Of a stretch of DNA of 5,412 bases, positions 4,871 to 5,412 are shown one piece after another. Location: positions 1 to 5,412 of the forward strand of contig CAINDH010000073.1 in assembly GCA_903847285.1 (NCBI GenBank), given 5' to 3'. Each line of letters begins with the position of its first letter. Within the stretch, counting starts at the first letter, position 1. Both the position numbers and the translations under genes were made by a program. The notes below the pieces were generated by a model. The model was not told where the DNA came from. It saw only the letters and a list, made by a program, of their open reading frames with translations, and searched no databases. This stretch comes from an uncultured Verrucomicrobia subdivision 3 bacterium (GTDB lineage: Bacteria > Verrucomicrobiota > Verrucomicrobiae > Limisphaerales > UBA11358).

Positions 4871-5412
4871 ATGAAAATTGTTTTAGCTTATTCCGGTGGC
4901 CTCGACACTTCCGTCCTCATGTCGTGGATCAAAGAAAAATACAACGCCGAGATGATCGGCTTCTGCGCCGACATCGGGCAGGAAGAGGAACTCGACGGCC
5001 TCGAAGCCAAAGCCATCAAGACCGGCGCCTCCAAAATTTACATTGATAATTTGCAGGAAGAATTTGCCCGCGACTTCATCTTCCCCATGCTCCGCGCTGG
5101 CGCGATTTACGAAGGCCAATATTTCCTCGGCACCAGCATCGCGCGCCCGCTCATCGCCAAGCGCATGGTTGAAATTGCGAAAAAAGAAAAAGCGGATGCG
5201 ATCGCTCACGGCGCAACTGGAAAAGGAAATGATCAAGTGCGTTTCGAGCTGACAGCCGCCGCGCTCGCGCCGGATTTGCAAGTCATCGCCCCGTGGCGCG
5301 ATGAACGCTATCGCAGTGAATTTCCCGGCCGGCAGGAGATGATTGATTACTGCGCCAAGCACAAGATTCCCGTGCAGGCCAGCGCCAAGAAACCGTATTC
5401 GATGGATCGCAA
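4871..5412 (+). CDS. argG: Argininosuccinate synthase (ArgG), C-terminus cut by window edge
   Basis: Cytoplasmic enzyme joining citrulline and aspartate with ATP to argininosuccinate, the penultimate step of arginine synthesis. The ATG at 4871 opens a frame of 180 codons to the window edge, less than half of the usual 400 or so residues. Motifs are the PP-loop ATPase signature [10 protein letters not shown] (6-15), [29 protein letters not shown] (about 76-94), the nearly invariant [15 protein letters not shown] (about 113-127), [19 protein letters not shown] and KKPYSMDR at the edge. Upstream lie 66 non-coding bases holding a tandem motif. No clear Shine-Dalgarno precedes the ATG, and a small stem GCGG/CCGC (4851-4854 with 4862-4865) sits just before it. 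It may have its own promoter or be read through from the pseudopilin gene. Identification is very secure. Confidence 0.97.
   Translation, partial: MKIVLAYSGGLDTSVLMSWIKEKYNAEMIGFCADIGQEEELDGLEAKAIKTGASKIYIDNLQEEFARDFIFPMLRAGAIYEGQYFLGTSIARPLIAKRMVEIAKKEKADAIAHGATGKGNDQVRFELTAAALAPDLQVIAPWRDERYRSEFPGRQEMIDYCAKHKIPVQASAKKPYSMDR

Noticed and set aside
4883..5362. Minus-strand open frame of 159 codons inside argG
   Set aside because: Fully antisense to a strongly conserved housekeeping gene; no family resemblance.
1..5412. CRISPR array, tRNA/rRNA, insertion sequence or prophage signals
   Set aside because: I saw no regularly spaced repeats, transposase motifs, terminal inverted repeats or conserved RNA-gene segments on either strand.

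Overview
The window looks like a chromosomal segment of a Verrucomicrobiota bacterium, most likely of the Pedosphaera/Limisphaera type. This is inferred from three things: a pseudopilin with the [25 protein letters not shown]-type N-terminus and an H-X9-DG C-terminal motif, families that are very numerous in that phylum; a large secreted protein with Asn/Thr/Ser-rich Ig-like domains and a C-terminus ending in FYRAVAP; and moderately GC-rich housekeeping genes with weak Shine-Dalgarno signals. No 16S or other decisive marker is present.

Layout. The left quarter (1-1737) is on the minus strand and reads xseB (exonuclease VII small subunit) then dxs (1-deoxyxylulose-5-phosphate synthase, cut by the left edge). 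The two are 7 bases apart and are almost certainly one operon. A 77-base divergent intergenic region (1738-1814) with an imperfect inverted repeat separates them from the plus-strand genes. These are a 741-residue secreted endonuclease/exonuclease/phosphatase-superfamily protein with two Ig-like repeats (1815-4040), an orphan type II/IV-pilin-like pseudopilin (4127-4804), and argG (argininosuccinate synthase, cut by the right edge, from 4871).

How the genes fit together. dxs starts the MEP isoprenoid pathway and argG does the penultimate step of arginine synthesis; both are housekeeping genes. xseB-dxs linkage is a reduced form of the xseB-ispA-dxs cluster known from proteobacteria. The middle two genes are envelope or extracellular: a nuclease/phosphatase-like secreted enzyme and a pseudopilin. 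No direct functional link between them can be shown beyond adjacency and shared orientation. I see no mobile element, CRISPR array, RNA gene or phage gene.

I did not find a convincing new multi-gene system. The points most worth a second look are the secreted EEP enzyme with its unassigned C-terminal region and altered SDH-type motif; the Dxs with GDA instead of GDG plus an insertion of about 20 residues; the triple CTTKGCG repeat just before argG; and the inverted repeat in the divergent promoter region.
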